Counted from the stretch's first letter, positions 33,078 to 43,616 are shown. The stretch: 64,000 bases of DNA from Trichomonas vaginalis G3 (GCF_026262505.1 NC_067204.1:6853797-6917796), one strand, 5' to 3'. Program-made: numbers and translations. Notes: generated from the letters alone by a model not told the origin.

Positions 33078-34625
33078 ATGGAAACTTTTCGAGCTAAAAC
33101 TCCAGAACTACCAAGAGATTTTACGCTAATCTTCAAGGGAGAAAAATACAAAGTTTCCAAATTTATGTTTAGCATGCATTCTCTGAAATTCCGTGAATTA
33201 TTACCGACATTTAAAACAGATTTCCTAGAAATACCTGTTCAAACAACAGAAAATGTTTTCAGAGAGTTTCTTAAAGCAATACATAACGAAGAATATTGTA
33301 TTACAACAGATAATATATACGATTTATATAAAATCGCCAAAGAATGGAGAATTCAATCATTAATAGATCAAATGGATAAGTTCGCACAAGAAAACAACAT
33401 TTCAAAAGATAAATTAAATGAAAAATCTCGAGAAATTTCACCAACTTTGATGACAATTTTAGCAAAGAATATTAACAAAGCGATAACAATGTCATCATTT
33501 ACTAATCTTCCTTTTGATGTAATATCTAAGATTTTATCGCTTCCTGAAGCCAAAATCTCAGATCATCAAACTTATTACGATTTTATTAAATTAATGCTAG
33601 ATATTCACGGCAAAAAAGCAACAGAACTTACCAAATACATCGATCTTAAATTAATTCCTTCTTCGCAACTCGTAGAATTACTAGAAAATCCAAATCTTGA
33701 TAAAGAGTTCATTGCTCCAAACCTTCTTACCATTGCGAAGTACTACGTTGAAGAAACAGCAAAACTCGAAGAAAACTACGCCCAAGCTGAAGCAAATGCC
33801 GCATCTTTACAAAATCCAGATTCAGCCTTGAAAAAAGCTGTTACAAGGGTCAAGCATCTACAAGACAGTCTCAATGAATGTGTTGAGCAGCAAGACTCCA
33901 TAGAAAAGGACATAACAGAAGAGTTAACAGCAATAAAAATGCTTTTGACGGAATTGGAGAAAAAAGTGAAGTTAGAATCACAAAACCAAGACGAAGAATC
34001 TTCAAAAGCGTTTGCCCAAATCAAAGACCTATGCGATAGACTCGAGCAGCTTAAGCATAAAGACAACAAACGAAGTCCACAAAGAAGACATTCGATTGAC
34101 GACACTGCGAGTACTTTTGATCAAAGACAAGCGCATCTTACACCATTTAATATGGGTGAAAATCCACTTGACGGTATCCTAAATAGCTTAGTTTCGCGTG
34201 GTGTTGAAATTAAAGTTATTGGAAGCTCAACTGACCACAACTACCCATCAATTCTTGTTAGAAGGGATACAAATGACTACTGGATGTCATCAAACAAGGT
34301 AGATCAGTTTGTAAGGTTCGATTTCGCAGAACGTCAAATTAAAGTTTCCCAATACACACTTAAAACAATAAAGTTCGGAGAAGACTCGTGCCATATGAAG
34401 AGTTGGATCCTAGAAGGATCAAATGACGATATCGAATACTCAAAAATTGATGAAAGAAAGACAGATGAGTTGAATGGATCGAACAAAATTGTGACATTTA
34501 AATGCACCGATGATTGCCCTGCATATAGGTATATCAAAATTAGAATGACTGATGCAAACCATAGAGGAGATAACACAATGGCTTTGAATTCAGTAGAATT
34601 CTTCGGTATTATCATTGAAGAATAA
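33078..34625 (+). CDS. BTB/POZ, coiled-coil and F5/8 type C (discoidin-like) protein
   Basis: 515 residues. Residues about 12-100 are a BTB/POZ domain (DFTLIFKGEKYKVSKFMFSM, LYKIAKEWRIQSLIDQM). A BACK-like helical part follows (about 105-235), then a coiled coil (about 240-345) and a Ser/Arg-rich linker. Residues about 365-512 form a discoidin-like beta-sandwich (NDYWMSSNKVDQFVRFDF, SWILEGSNDDIEYSKID, YRYIKIRMT, SVEFFG). The order resembles BTBD9-type proteins, thought to act as adaptors for Cullin-3 ligases. The stop overlaps TAAA. Confidence 0.8.
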   Translation: METFRAKTPELPRDFTLIFKGEKYKVSKFMFSMHSLKFRELLPTFKTDFLEIPVQTTENVFREFLKAIHNEEYCITTDNIYDLYKIAKEWRIQSLIDQMDKFAQENNISKDKLNEKSREISPTLMTILAKNINKAITMSSFTNLPFDVISKILSLPEAKISDHQTYYDFIKLMLDIHGKKATELTKYIDLKLIPSSQLVELLENPNLDKEFIAPNLLTIAKYYVEETAKLEENYAQAEANAASLQNPDSALKKAVTRVKHLQDSLNECVEQQDSIEKDITEELTAIKMLLTELEKKVKLESQNQDEESSKAFAQIKDLCDRLEQLKHKDNKRSPQRRHSIDDTASTFDQRQAHLTPFNMGENPLDGILNSLVSRGVEIKVIGSSTDHNYPSILVRRDTNDYWMSSNKVDQFVRFDFAERQIKVSQYTLKTIKFGEDSCHMKSWILEGSNDDIEYSKIDERKTDELNGSNKIVTFKCTDDCPAYRYIKIRMTDANHRGDNTMALNSVEFFGIIIEE

Positions 34626-34865
34626 AAGTATAAAATGTTTGATTATCATATATCTCAATTATGTTTTTTTTTTCTAAAAAAATTTTTTTCGATTTGGCCA
34701 TGTCGAAAAAAAACAATAAGTAACAAAAATGTTACGTATAGAAGAGAAAGTAAATAAAATCGATTTGTAAAACAATAAAAATAAGTAATAATTTGTAGGA
34801 ATGCTATTAGAATAATTCATTTAGGAGAAAATTTTATATGTTTAAGTTGTTCGCGACAGAGCAGT
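34626..34865. other. Short intergenic region
   Basis: Between the convergent BTB and P1 genes. It holds A- and T-runs near 34660-34730 and no recognised element. Confidence 0.4.
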
Positions 34866-35186
34866 TTAGAAATCGAACATATCGCCAAGATCGAGTGGAG
34901 CAGCTGGTTCCTCCTCCTTCTTTTCTTCCTCCTTTGGAGCATCCTCAGCGGCAGCGGCGCCAGCAGCACCAGCAGCAGCAGCTGGAGCAGCACCACCGGC
35001 AGCGCCATTCTTGACGAGTTCTGTGACATCGTGGTTCTTGAAGTAATCAGCGAAAAGATCAACCCAGTAATTTTCGAGCTTAACGTTAGCAGCCTTGATG
35101 AGTGTGTTTAACTTCTCGGCTGTGATCTCGATGCCATCATCGTTGAGGATAAGAGCGGCGTAAACGCAAGCAAGTTCGGCAGACAT
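34866..35186 (-). CDS. RPLP1: 60S acidic ribosomal protein P1
   Basis: 106 residues. The N-terminal 65 residues match the P1 dimerisation domain ([30 protein letters not shown]). An Ala/Gly hinge follows (about 66-85), then an acidic tail ending DLGDMFDF, close to the eukaryotic GFGLFD-type ending that binds elongation factors. P1 forms the stalk with P0 and P2. Codon usage is GC-richer than in neighbours, as expected of a highly expressed gene. The stop overlaps TAAA. Confidence 0.92.
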   Translation of the reverse strand: MSAELACVYAALILNDDGIEITAEKLNTLIKAANVKLENYWVDLFADYFKNHDVTELVKNGAAGGAAPAAAAGAAGAAAAEDAPKEEEKKEEEPAAPLDLGDMFDF

Positions 35187-35538
35187 TACAAAGGCCGGCC
35201 AAAACCGTTTTCGCCAAGTAGTTCGAATTAGGGGCGGACCTTCCCAATACTGTAGTTTATATTGCCATCTACAAGTCTGTTGTTTTCTTTAAAAAAAATT
35301 CTAGAAAAGAACATTGATAAAATTTGAAAAATTCAAAATTCATTTTTTACAAGTGGGCTTAGTATATATTAAATGTTAAGAAAGAATATGATTATATCAT
35401 TTAAATTTTTGAGAATTTTTCAAGAGATTGAATCCTTTAAAAATATCAGTTATAAATTGAAGTATTAAATAGCTGGAGATCAAAGAAAAATCATTAAATT
35501 ATAAGAACCCGGGTTCTAGCTCAGGATTTCTATTTTAT
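35187..35538. other. Intergenic region between ribosomal protein genes
   Basis: About 350 bp. The part next to P1 is GC-rich (GGCCGGCC at 35192-35199); the rest is AT-rich. Probably holds the P1 promoter, but no perfect TCAYW initiator is seen. Confidence 0.4.
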
Positions 35539-36258
35539 TTAGATCATTCTCTCGATGAGTTCATCGATGAGGTGTTCGCGGTTGCCGTAGTCACCACCCT
35601 CGACGTAAGCGCGGTTGATCTTCTTGTAGCCGCCCTTTGGAGCATGGAGCTTGAAGACAGCAAGGAAGCGGTTAGCAGCAGCGAAGTGTGGGCCAACTGT
35701 GTAAATTTCGTGAGCAAGGTCTTCAACAGACTCGATGCCGAACTGACCAAGAGCAACCTTGATGATCTGGTTGTCAACGATTGGGATGCGCTGGCCATTG
35801 AGGGAGGCTGTGCCGAGTCTGTAGATGAGCTTGCGGACCATGTCAACAGATGGGTAGCCGAAAGCAACCTGTGGTGTGACGCGCTTGAGCATCTCGATTG
35901 TAGCCTTGTTAAGGCGAACGAAGATAGCGTTGTGCTTCTGGTTGAGTCTGAAGAGGTGGAGGATCTTGCGGACATGTGGGTGGAGCTTGTTTGTACCCTT
36001 TGTGCGGATGACGAAAGCGAACTTAGCTTCAGCTGGGACGTAGAAAGCGCCTTCAGCTGTGGCCTTGTTTTCGGCATCGATTTCGGCCTTAACCTGAGCG
36101 ACGTACTCAGCGGCGTACTTCTTAGCGCGTTCCTGGATCTTGGCCTCGTTAGCCTTGGCAGCAGCAACGAGCTCTTCCTTCTTCTTGAGGTAGGCAGCCT
36201 TCTGTGCTTCAGTGCGTGCCTGGATCTTCTTGAGTGCCTCAGTCATTGGCTTAGACAT
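35539..36258 (-). CDS. RPL7: 60S ribosomal protein L7 (uL30)
   Basis: 239 residues from ATG 36258 (MSKPMTEALKKIQ); an upstream in-frame TTG is not needed. A basic, helical eukaryote-specific N-terminal extension of about 75 residues precedes the uL30 core (FAFVIRTKGTNKLHPHVRKILHLFRL). The C-terminal L7 signature covers GYPSVDMVRKLIYRLG ... DNQIIKVALGQFGIESVEDLAHEIYTVG, ending NREHLIDELIERMI. It binds 28S rRNA in the large subunit. GC-rich codon choice stands out from neighbours, as in P1. The stop overlaps TAAA. Confidence 0.95.
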   Translation of the reverse strand: MSKPMTEALKKIQARTEAQKAAYLKKKEELVAAAKANEAKIQERAKKYAAEYVAQVKAEIDAENKATAEGAFYVPAEAKFAFVIRTKGTNKLHPHVRKILHLFRLNQKHNAIFVRLNKATIEMLKRVTPQVAFGYPSVDMVRKLIYRLGTASLNGQRIPIVDNQIIKVALGQFGIESVEDLAHEIYTVGPHFAAANRFLAVFKLHAPKGGYKKINRAYVEGGDYGNREHLIDELIERMI

Positions 36259-36621
36259 TATTAAAAAAGGCAAGTCAAACCAACTTTACAAAAAATTGAC
36301 TTGAAAATAATCGTCGACTGTGACCTATTCAAATCGAAAGACTTCCACCATTAAAAATAAATACTGCATAGTATATATAAGAATTTGCAATTAATAAATG
36401 ATTTGAATAATCACGCTTTCTGAAATTTCAAACATAAAATCAACAAAATATTATATCTTGGGGTTACATCTACATGTAATTCATTAGCCAAAGCGAAATA
36501 CAGACGATTTAAGATGATAGGACAAACAATTTATAAGATAAAGAATCAAATATCGATTTATCAGACTCCACATAAATATTAATATTGTAGATTTCATAGA
36601 AAAATGTTGAGTTGAAAAAAT

Positions 36622-36834
36622 TTAAAAAGGATAAAAGTGAAACATAAGTAAATCAAATAGAAAACAAAAGATAGTAAAATTAGTATGTGCAGTTGTCGGC
36701 CCAAGGGTAGAACATTCATCCTGGTTCTTAAACTGCGGTTTTGTTACACGCAAATTGACTCCGTGCACCAGCGCATTGTCGCTCCGCGTGGATTGTTTGA
36801 TTCTGGTGAGCCAAACCGTTTTTTTCTGAGTCAT
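36622..36834 (-). CDS. Doubtful GC-rich small frame
   Basis: A 70-residue frame starting MTQKKTVWLTRIKQSTRSDN. The section 36720-36820 has GC content well above its flanks, which is unusual for a chance frame here. The C-terminus is AT-driven (IFCFLFDLL). No domain, initiator or homolog recognised; it might be a fragment of an older gene or an RNA gene. Confidence 0.2.
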   Translation of the reverse strand: MTQKKTVWLTRIKQSTRSDNALVHGVNLRVTKPQFKNQDECSTLGPTTAHTNFTIFCFLFDLLMFHFYPF

Positions 36835-36973
36835 GATGACATAATTGACTAATTTTGATGTTTTCAATATTGAGTGACATAAATATGATTATTTATTTAA
36901 TTTAAATAATGATCTTTGAGATTATGTTTTGATATTAGGCTAAATGAGACTGCTTATGTTCTGATAGTCATAC

Positions 36974-37920
36974 TGTTGCATGCTAAGTTCGGTCAACGAT
37001 AGAAATTGAGTGAAAATTAATCGTCGAGGAAGTACGATTATGTAAAGTAAAAAATGTTGTGGGATTTTTAATATTATATATTATTTTATAATAAAATTTT
37101 TTTGAGTCATTTTAAGAAGCACATATAATTTTTTGAATTTAAAAATTAAAGTAGTGTCAAACGAATTTATCACTTAATTTAATACTCAGATTTCTTAAAA
37201 TTAATGAAAAAAGGTTTTCTGAGAACTTTTGAGAATGGTTTTCAAATTCCATTATTGAAAATATATAGGTATTGTATGAAATTCAAACTCTATATTTATT
37301 AAAATTCTAAATTTTTAATAAAATAACTTTTCAGAGGAATATGATTTTGAATGGTTGATTAATAAGTATAAAAATGTCTACGATTTTAAGGAGGGAATTG
37401 TTCCTTATGAGGTATACATCATAACTATATACCTCATAAGGAACAATTCCCTCTTGATAGCTGGGAAACTTTCTCTGAATAACTTATCATTTGGAGAAAG
37501 TTTCCCAGCTATCTATTAGAAACTAAAGGCTGTGAAGCACTAATATATAATCAGTGCCTCATAGCCTTTAGTTTGTTATTAAAAACGAGAAAACTTGTTC
37601 GAAATGATAAACAATTTCGAACAAGTTTTCTCGTTTTAAGGAGGGAATTGTTCCTTATGAGGTATACATCATAACTATATACCTCATAAGGAACAATTCC
37701 CGCTTGATATCCTGGATATTTTTGAATATATTTTTTTAATTAAAGTTCTCAAAAGTATTATCAAAAGTGATTTTTTAAAAATATCTCCAATTAATTAACT
37801 AATTAAAAGTATTATATTTTTAAAATTAAATAGTTTTTCAATTTTTTTGAAGGAATTAAGATACTTCCCACGACAATAAAATTGAGAGGTTTACATTATG
37901 ACTGATCTTAGCATGCAACA
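36974..37920. mobile_element. 947-bp foldback-like element carrying a hairpin quartet
   Basis: The ends are imperfect inverted repeats: TGTTGCATGCTAAG, then W, TC, R and GTCA. A 4-bp direct repeat, ATAC, flanks it (36970-36973, 37921-37924). Further in, the arms show more dispersed inverted similarity, such as TGTTGTGGGA facing TCCCACGACA and CTTTTGAGAA repeated inverted. The whole is therefore an imperfect large palindrome, with a hairpin array at 37391-37701 in its middle. No transposase is seen. The boundaries depend on the ATAC duplication and are only moderately sure. Confidence 0.65.
37391..37701. repeat. Hairpin quartet array, one 250-bp unit plus a repeat of the first hairpin
   Basis: Four long hairpins lie in a row: H1 37391-37453 (about 26-bp stem, starting GAGGGAATTGTTCC), H2 37456-37513 (20-bp perfect stem, GATAGCTGGGAAAC), H3 37520-37574 (22-bp stem with two imperfect pairs, AAACTAAAGGCTG) and H4 37582-37637 (about 23-bp stem, AAAACGAGAAAACTTG). 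H1 then starts again at 37641, exactly 250 bp after its first start, and ends at 37701. Hairpins occupy almost all bases, with 2-7 bp spacers. Confidence 0.92.
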
Positions 37921-37924
37921 ATAC

Positions 37925-38895
37925 AAATTAGGAAAACTGTAAAATATTAGCATGATAGATTCGTAAGGCATCAATTGAATTTGAGCGAATAAATATCACT
38001 ATTTCCAGATAAGATAAAGTAAGCAAAAATTCATAAAAAATGATTAATTCTCAAATCAGACTAGTAGTATCTCAAAGGAGAATGAAAGAATGATTTCTAA
38101 TCATTCATTGGTATCGAGCGAACATTTCAGAGAGAATTGATATATACAAGTTCTGTATTATCTGAAGACCAATCATTTCAGGTAACTTGCTACGAGCGAA
38201 AATGATGGAAATGATGGAGAGAAGTTGATTATTCCACTCTTCCAAAAAACGCACATATGAAGCAACAGAAACATAGTGAACATGATGGATTGGAAATTTT
38301 TCGATGAAAAAATAACGATGGATTATGAATGACTGAATGTGGGTTCGAGATAATTAAGGTAAAGTTTATCTTAATGATTTTATTTAATTTGCATCAATAA
38401 TTTTCGAATGTTACGGAACCAGAAAACAATGAATATCAAAATTTGAGTGCCAATCTCTAATAATGCAATACCATATATGAGAAGCTATAAATGAATCGAA
38501 TACTAGATGTCATTTAACTTATCGCAAAGAAATCAGATACCAGACATAGATGACATAGATGTTCATATAATCTAATGAAAAACAACTGGCACAATTTTAT
38601 TTCTCGACTTGTAATAATCTGTTTGCAAAATTATTTGAACCATATAAACACTTATCGAATGTATATTTAGTGTTTATCGAATCAGACTTCAAAAACCTCA
38701 TGTGAAATTTGAATAAGTTGTTTTCGCGTTCTGAGAGCGGAAAACGCATTTTTTGAATGCGTAGATTCCGAATCACACGGAAAAAAGGTTTTAATAAGAA
38801 AAATAGACAATTTATGAAGTAACAAAGCACATAGTATTATAAAAAAGAAAAACATTTTTCTCATATGAAAGAAAATATAACGTATTTTTTACAGA
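37925..38895. other. Spacer between hairpin element and Polinton
   Basis: AT-rich, about 970 bp, no recognised gene or RNA. Small frames near 38600-38860 have chance-like composition. Confidence 0.4.
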
Positions 38896-39223
38896 GCGTA
38901 GGTAAGTCTTTTCAGGGGGGTTATACCGTGATATTAGCCTTGTACCGAAAAAAAGTGACAGGCAATGCCGTAAAATAATATTTTATTAAAAATTTTTGGT
39001 GGAGAATTGGAAAATTTTTGTTGGAAAATTGGAAAATTTTCAGTTAGTATACATATCATGTGTACGGAGGCACTGCGCGCCTCCTTACCCATTATATGTG
39101 AATTTGACACTTTACAAAACCGTTAACGTATATTTTACAACACAAACGACAACACCAACTTAACCTTAAATATTTACAAAGCCGTCAACCACTTCACCTC
39201 ACTAGTGTAAAAAATAAACGTTC

Positions 39224-39550
39224 TCACTTACAAAAGTATTGCAACTCTTCCCATTGCTGTGCTTCACACAATAGTTCATATTCTTCAGTATCGCTGCTGT
39301 CGCTCCAATCGTCAGAGTCAAAATCACTGTCAAAATAAATGTTAGTAAGTTTTGACAAAGCTAATGAAACACGCTTACCGTTTGTATCGTATGCTTGTAT
39401 AAACTTTCCATTCTTCATTCCTTCATAAACGCTCAAACTAACTTTACCCTTTCTCCATCGTATCTGATAGAATGTATTTTCACGAGGAACGAAGAACAAA
39501 TTCTTGAACTCATGACCGTTGTAGTTTGTTATCTCAATAGTTTTCGTCAT
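39224..39550 (-). CDS. Polinton small protein related to the HNH protein's C-terminal domain
   Basis: 108 residues. The segment FFVPRENTFYQIRWRKGKVS ... DTNGKRVSLALSKL lines up with YYVPSEDVFYYFMGTQYRRM ... DVEGRRTKLSIAKF in the HNH protein at 43653-44219. It carries that domain without the nuclease part. The C-terminus is acidic (DSDFDSDDWSDSSDTEE). A role in DNA binding is a guess. TTTTTATT lies about 15 bp upstream of the start. Confidence 0.55.
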   Translation of the reverse strand: MTKTIEITNYNGHEFKNLFFVPRENTFYQIRWRKGKVSLSVYEGMKNGKFIQAYDTNGKRVSLALSKLTNIYFDSDFDSDDWSDSSDTEEYELLCEAQQWEELQYFCK

Positions 39551-39598
39551 TTATATAAAAATAAAAATTTTCAGTAAAAATAAAACTAATGAAATATT

Positions 39599-39841
39599 TT
39601 ATTCCTCACTGTCGTCTGCTTTCTCCAACTCTTCTAGCTTCTTCTTAAGTTCAGCAATGTTGTCCTCATGAAGTTTAATCTTTCTCAAAATTCCTTCTTT
39701 ATCTAATGGTTGTTTTATCTTTCTAAACAGAACTCTACCATCTTTCATAGTATGAATGTAAAAACCTTCTGGAACCGCTCCTGATTTAATGTATTCTACC
39801 AAAAACTTTTGTTTCATTGCTTCAGTGACTTTAGTCGTCAT
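39599..39841 (-). CDS. Polinton hypothetical small protein with C-terminal coiled coil
   Basis: 80 residues from ATG 39841 (MTTKVTEAMKQKFLVEY). The C-terminus (KIKLHEDNIAELKKKLEELEKA) is a short coiled coil. TTTTTATTT lies just upstream. No family recognised. Confidence 0.5.
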   Translation of the reverse strand: MTTKVTEAMKQKFLVEYIKSGAVPEGFYIHTMKDGRVLFRKIKQPLDKEGILRKIKLHEDNIAELKKKLEELEKADDSEE

Positions 39842-39889
39842 TTCAATCAAATAAAAATTTTAATATTAAATAAAAATAACGTTATTTTT

Positions 39890-40360
39890 TCAGTAAGGAA
39901 ACGCAGGAGTTTTACGATTTATTTGAGGAGTAGGTTCTGGTTTAAATGTTGGAGTCGGTTTAGGAGTTGACTTTTGAACAGGAGTTTGTACTTCCATAGG
40001 TTCAGGAGTCATTGAAGGTTTTGCTTGTGAAGGCGTTGGTTTTGACGTTGGTTTTGGCGAAGATGTTGGAGTTTGTTTAACTTCAGCTACTTCAGTATTA
40101 TTTACAACATTTGCTTTGTTTCTTTTCAACATCATAATTGCTCCTGCTGTAGCTAGCAAACCTAGTGGGAGACCATATCTTATATAAGGACTTGACCAAA
40201 TGCTATTTTTGACAGGAGCTGGTGGAACACCTAACCTTGGTGAGACTGCTCTTTGCCATTGTGCAGCTCGTAAGAAATATTCAATAGGTGCTCCATAATC
40301 GTTTGGTAAAGTTTGTTTCATAGATGGTGAAGGTTCGCGAGAGCTTGATGAAGAACTCAT
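39890..40360 (-). CDS. Polinton small single-span membrane protein, Pro/Thr-rich tail
   Basis: 156 residues: a polar N-terminus, one membrane span (YGLPLGLLATAGAIMML, about residues 60-80), then a basic stretch and a Pro/Thr/Lys-rich tail with repeated TPKPTP-like words. Lying next to the capsid gene, it may be a virion or membrane protein; this is inference from position. Confidence 0.5.
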   Translation of the reverse strand: MSSSSSSREPSPSMKQTLPNDYGAPIEYFLRAAQWQRAVSPRLGVPPAPVKNSIWSSPYIRYGLPLGLLATAGAIMMLKRNKANVVNNTEVAEVKQTPTSSPKPTSKPTPSQAKPSMTPEPMEVQTPVQKSTPKPTPTFKPEPTPQINRKTPAFPY

Positions 40361-40383
40361 TTATAAGCTTTAAAAATAAACGT

Positions 40384-41963
40384 TCATCCTTTATTCCTCA
40401 CTGTCGTCCGCGCTAAGTTATAGTCATCTAATCTTATTATGGGGATGCCTGACTGTCTTACCTGAATGGCAAAGCAACAATCCCTCATAAATCCAATAAG
40501 TGGCTTTGGTACATTTTCAGTTGCTAGTTCAATAGGTCCTTTAACAGACAATTTGTATGTTATTGGAGCAGTAGATGTTTGACCTTGCTGGAAGCAAAAG
40601 TCCACTTCTGTTGGAAAACCATATAAGAAATGTGTGTTGTCATAGCTATCCCATTTATGTTCCACACTACCATCATCCACCAATGACCTCATAACATCTT
40701 CATTAAATCCTATCATATCATTGTTTGTATTGCAGGCGTTCGCAACCATTTCATAAAATACAGGTCCATATGATTTTTCGGTTCTGCAGGCATATTTCCA
40801 TAAGCTCCCATGGAAAGCTGAAGATATTTAAACTTAGGGTTCTCAAAATTAACATAATAGTTGTCTTTCTTTCTAAATAGTGCCCAAATACTTTTAACAT
40901 TAATAGGCGTATAAGCTGCTGTAAATGTTGCACTTGAACTATCTGTATTCTTTGAGAATGAACCGTCCATAGGAATCCAATCCATAACTTTAACAGGAAA
41001 ACATAAAGCCTCGTTTGTATAATGTTCTGCAAGTTCTGTATAAATGTTAGGGTCTAAAGAGAATGACTTTGGATGAATGAAACATTCATTAAAATCCATC
41101 TTTGTTCGAAATAGTTGCTGGGTTACAGTTGTAATAGTAACTGTTCCACTAGCTTCTACTGCCTTCGTTATCATAGTGAATGGTTCATTCCATGGAACAA
41201 ATTTATTTGTCGGTGGATTTGAATCTGAAGCAAATGCAACTTTAAGAGTTGGATTGAAAGCAATGATATCATTTACAGATATAGATGTGCATTGTAAGGC
41301 GTCGCTACTGAACTTTACTTTAAGCTGAATGTTTCCTGCAAAAGCTGGAATAAATCGAATAGCTTCTAATGGAAGAAATCTTCTAACAGGAATTCTTAAA
41401 CGAAGCTTAAAATCAAATGATTTTCCTGCTGTAATTGGACCACTAACAATTTGTCCTGTTCTGCATGTTCCCGAATGACTCCATACATCTTCATGTCGAG
41501 TCTTTGAGAAAACATCTACTTTCTTTATTTGTTCGGTAGTTTGTGAGTTTGAAGTTATATATGCTTCTTCTCTTGCGTTGTCTTGAGAATATACGATACG
41601 ACCATTTGCAAGGATTTGATATCCAGCAACTGCATAGAAAGCGTCATCGAAACCAATCCAAAATCCTGGTGGGTTTGTTTTATTGGAACCTGAACCAATT
41701 TCTTTATCTACAATAAATTGACCTTCCATTTTATACGTAATGAATGTATTGTAAAGGTCCAACATATTTTCACCAGGAGGTGAGAGATTGAATGTTACCC
41801 ATGTGTTATCTTTAGCAGTTCCAGGTTGTGATGGAATCTTTGCGTCAGAATATTTTCTATTAGTGTCACCAATTTGAACTGCATTGTCTATGATATCGAA
41901 ATATGAGCGAATCTGATGAATATGCTCTGCTGGAGTAAATTCGTTTAGCTGTTCGTTCTGCAT
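40384..41963 (-). pseudogene. Polinton major capsid protein (double jelly-roll type)
   Basis: The encoded sequence has the length and beta-rich layout of Polinton major capsid proteins (motifs WVTFNLSPPGENMLDLYNT, SFDFKLRLRIPVRRFLPLEAIRFIPA). It forms the icosahedral shell in the virus-like form of these elements. It looks broken, with about one break. A TTTTTATC motif lies upstream of the start. Assignment is by motif reading and gene context. Confidence 0.7.
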
Positions 41964-41990
41964 GTATTTACTTCAGATAAAAATATCTAT

Positions 41991-42263
41991 TTACTTCATT
42001 ATTCTCACTCTTCTTCTTGGCATTCGTGGTGGAAGTTGTTTCTTGACATTTTCAATGAACTGTACATTCTCTTTTGTCTCAACTTCTTTCACTGGCGGGT
42101 CAGGATTCTTTGACTCGGTTTGTTTTTCAATGAAATTCACGAACTTTGCAATAAGCTCTTGGTTCGTTATTGAAAGTACATCTGGCTTCTTTTCTTCTGG
42201 TTCTATTGACTTTTCAGTTTGAATAGAAGGCTTAACATGGGCTTCGCCCTCGGTGCCATGCAC
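41991..42263 (-). CDS. Polinton hypothetical small protein
   Basis: 90 residues, Glu/Lys-rich, with a short Pro/Arg-rich basic end (PPRMPRRRVRIMK). The basic tail resembles those of small virion core proteins, but no homolog is recognised. It overlaps a GC-rich hairpin, GGGCTTCGCCC, at 42239-42249. Confidence 0.4.
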   Translation of the reverse strand: MHGTEGEAHVKPSIQTEKSIEPEEKKPDVLSITNQELIAKFVNFIEKQTESKNPDPPVKEVETKENVQFIENVKKQLPPRMPRRRVRIMK

Positions 42264-42464
42264 CTTAATGTTGTCGCTTTCTGCATTCGCTAATGGAACC
42301 TTTCTTTTTCTTACGTATATTTTACCATCTTTACTCTAACTTACGTAATAGAAAGGATGTTGTATTCCTCTTGCGTCATTTAATATAATAGACTCTCGCT
42401 CTGATTTTGACAAGCTCATTTTACATCGGTTAAAGTTTTAATTTTGTTTTTTATCTGCAGTCAA

Positions 42465-42725
42465 ATGACTCAGACAAGCTCTACGGACAAGACCCAAGGG
42501 GTCATAGATGTTGAAGCATTGAAGAAAGAAATTCGTGAGCAAATTTTATCCGAACTGAAGGAACAAAAACAAGAACAAAAGCCAGAGAGACCAAAGAGAA
42601 AACTTAGTGAAAAACAACTTGCTGCATTAGCTGCTGGAAGACAAAAGAACCCAAGACTACTGGCGAAAAAAGCTAGAGAAGAAGCTGAAGCAAAAGCTAA
42701 AGAAGCTGAAGCAAAGAAAGAGTAA
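42465..42725 (+). CDS. Polinton hypothetical basic helical protein
   Basis: 86 residues from ATG 42465. A Lys/Arg/Glu-rich helix (PKRKLSEKQLAALAAGRQKN) of the kind seen in small DNA-binding proteins, with an Ala/Lys/Glu tail. TTTTTTATCTGCAG lies just upstream. The next gene starts 24 bp after its stop. Confidence 0.5.
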   Translation: MTQTSSTDKTQGVIDVEALKKEIREQILSELKEQKQEQKPERPKRKLSEKQLAALAAGRQKNPRLLAKKAREEAEAKAKEAEAKKE

Positions 42726-42749
42726 ATGGTTTATTTTTATCCGAATTAA

Positions 42750-43346
42750 ATGTATAGACAAATACCTTTATCTGTTGCGTTCAGTAGTGAAAACCCTGAC
42801 GTCAAAATAAAGGGGAACAGAGTAACGTTTAAGTTTCCAACAGACTGGATTGTGAACATAAATGAAGAGAAGTACATTGGCATAACAAATATGTATATAG
42901 CACGTGCATTTAGGAAAGTTGACTTTATACTTCAAGTCGAGATAGAAAATGACGAACAGTCTTTAAGCGCCCAAAACATTCACATATACAAATACTTTAA
43001 AGACGATACAACATTGTTGCAATGTATGATTTCATTTAATGAGATGTTCGAGAAAAAGTTCAACATTGAAGTACAAACTTTACAGCCTTTACGTGAGTTT
43101 CTTGCACAACTGAAAGAAGAAGGTAGTCAGCCACAACTTATAGACTTTCATTATGAATTTAATGAAAATGAAGATGGAACACATGACTGTCAATTCATTG
43201 TATTCTCACCATTCAATGAAGTCGCTAAAGAGAAAGAAAATCCATTACGTATAAGATTTCAAATCTCTGAACCAATGATGATTTCAAGAATGTTTTCAAT
43301 TATGATGCAATGCTTCCGAGGAAAAATGAATTTTCAAAGATTGTAA
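42750..43346 (+). CDS. Polinton hypothetical protein, possible minor virion protein
   Basis: 198 residues, beta-rich in the first half (IKGNRVTFKFPTDWIVNINEEKYIGITNMYIARAF). This N-terminal block resembles those of other Polinton proteins on the same strand. Its position beside the capsid gene suggests a virion role, unproven. TTTTTATC at 42734-42740 is 10 bp upstream. Confidence 0.45.
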   Translation: MYRQIPLSVAFSSENPDVKIKGNRVTFKFPTDWIVNINEEKYIGITNMYIARAFRKVDFILQVEIENDEQSLSAQNIHIYKYFKDDTTLLQCMISFNEMFEKKFNIEVQTLQPLREFLAQLKEEGSQPQLIDFHYEFNENEDGTHDCQFIVFSPFNEVAKEKENPLRIRFQISEPMMISRMFSIMMQCFRGKMNFQRL

Positions 43347-43616
43347 CACCTGGCATTTGGGATAGAAAGCAAGCTATTATTATTTCATAACAGTAAGGAG
43401 TTGAAAATGAGTTCATTGGTCATACAAGAACTCACCACTTCCTAACCCTAAATACTATAAATTAACTGGCTTCAATCGTGAGTTTTGGATAGACATGTTC
43501 TCCACTCATGACCATAACTGCCCAGTGTTCTTACCTCCAGACCATAAGGACTGTCTCTACATTGAAGCACAACTCTTAAACTCTACCATCGCAGTATTGT
43601 AAAATCTACGCTAGTT
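43347..43616 (+). pseudogene. Polinton coding remnant
   Basis: Short readable pieces with Polinton-like composition (for example LTGFNREFWIDMFSTHDHNC) remain, but no complete frame. Left as a broken remnant. Confidence 0.4.

Noticed and set aside
35572-36264. Long plus-strand frame of about 230 codons opposite ribosomal protein L7
   Set aside because: It is a by-product of the biased codons of L7 on the other strand; the L7 reading is certain.
39890-40360. Viral fusion or envelope protein
   Set aside because: Only one membrane span and a Pro/Thr-rich tail are visible; nothing supports a fusion role.
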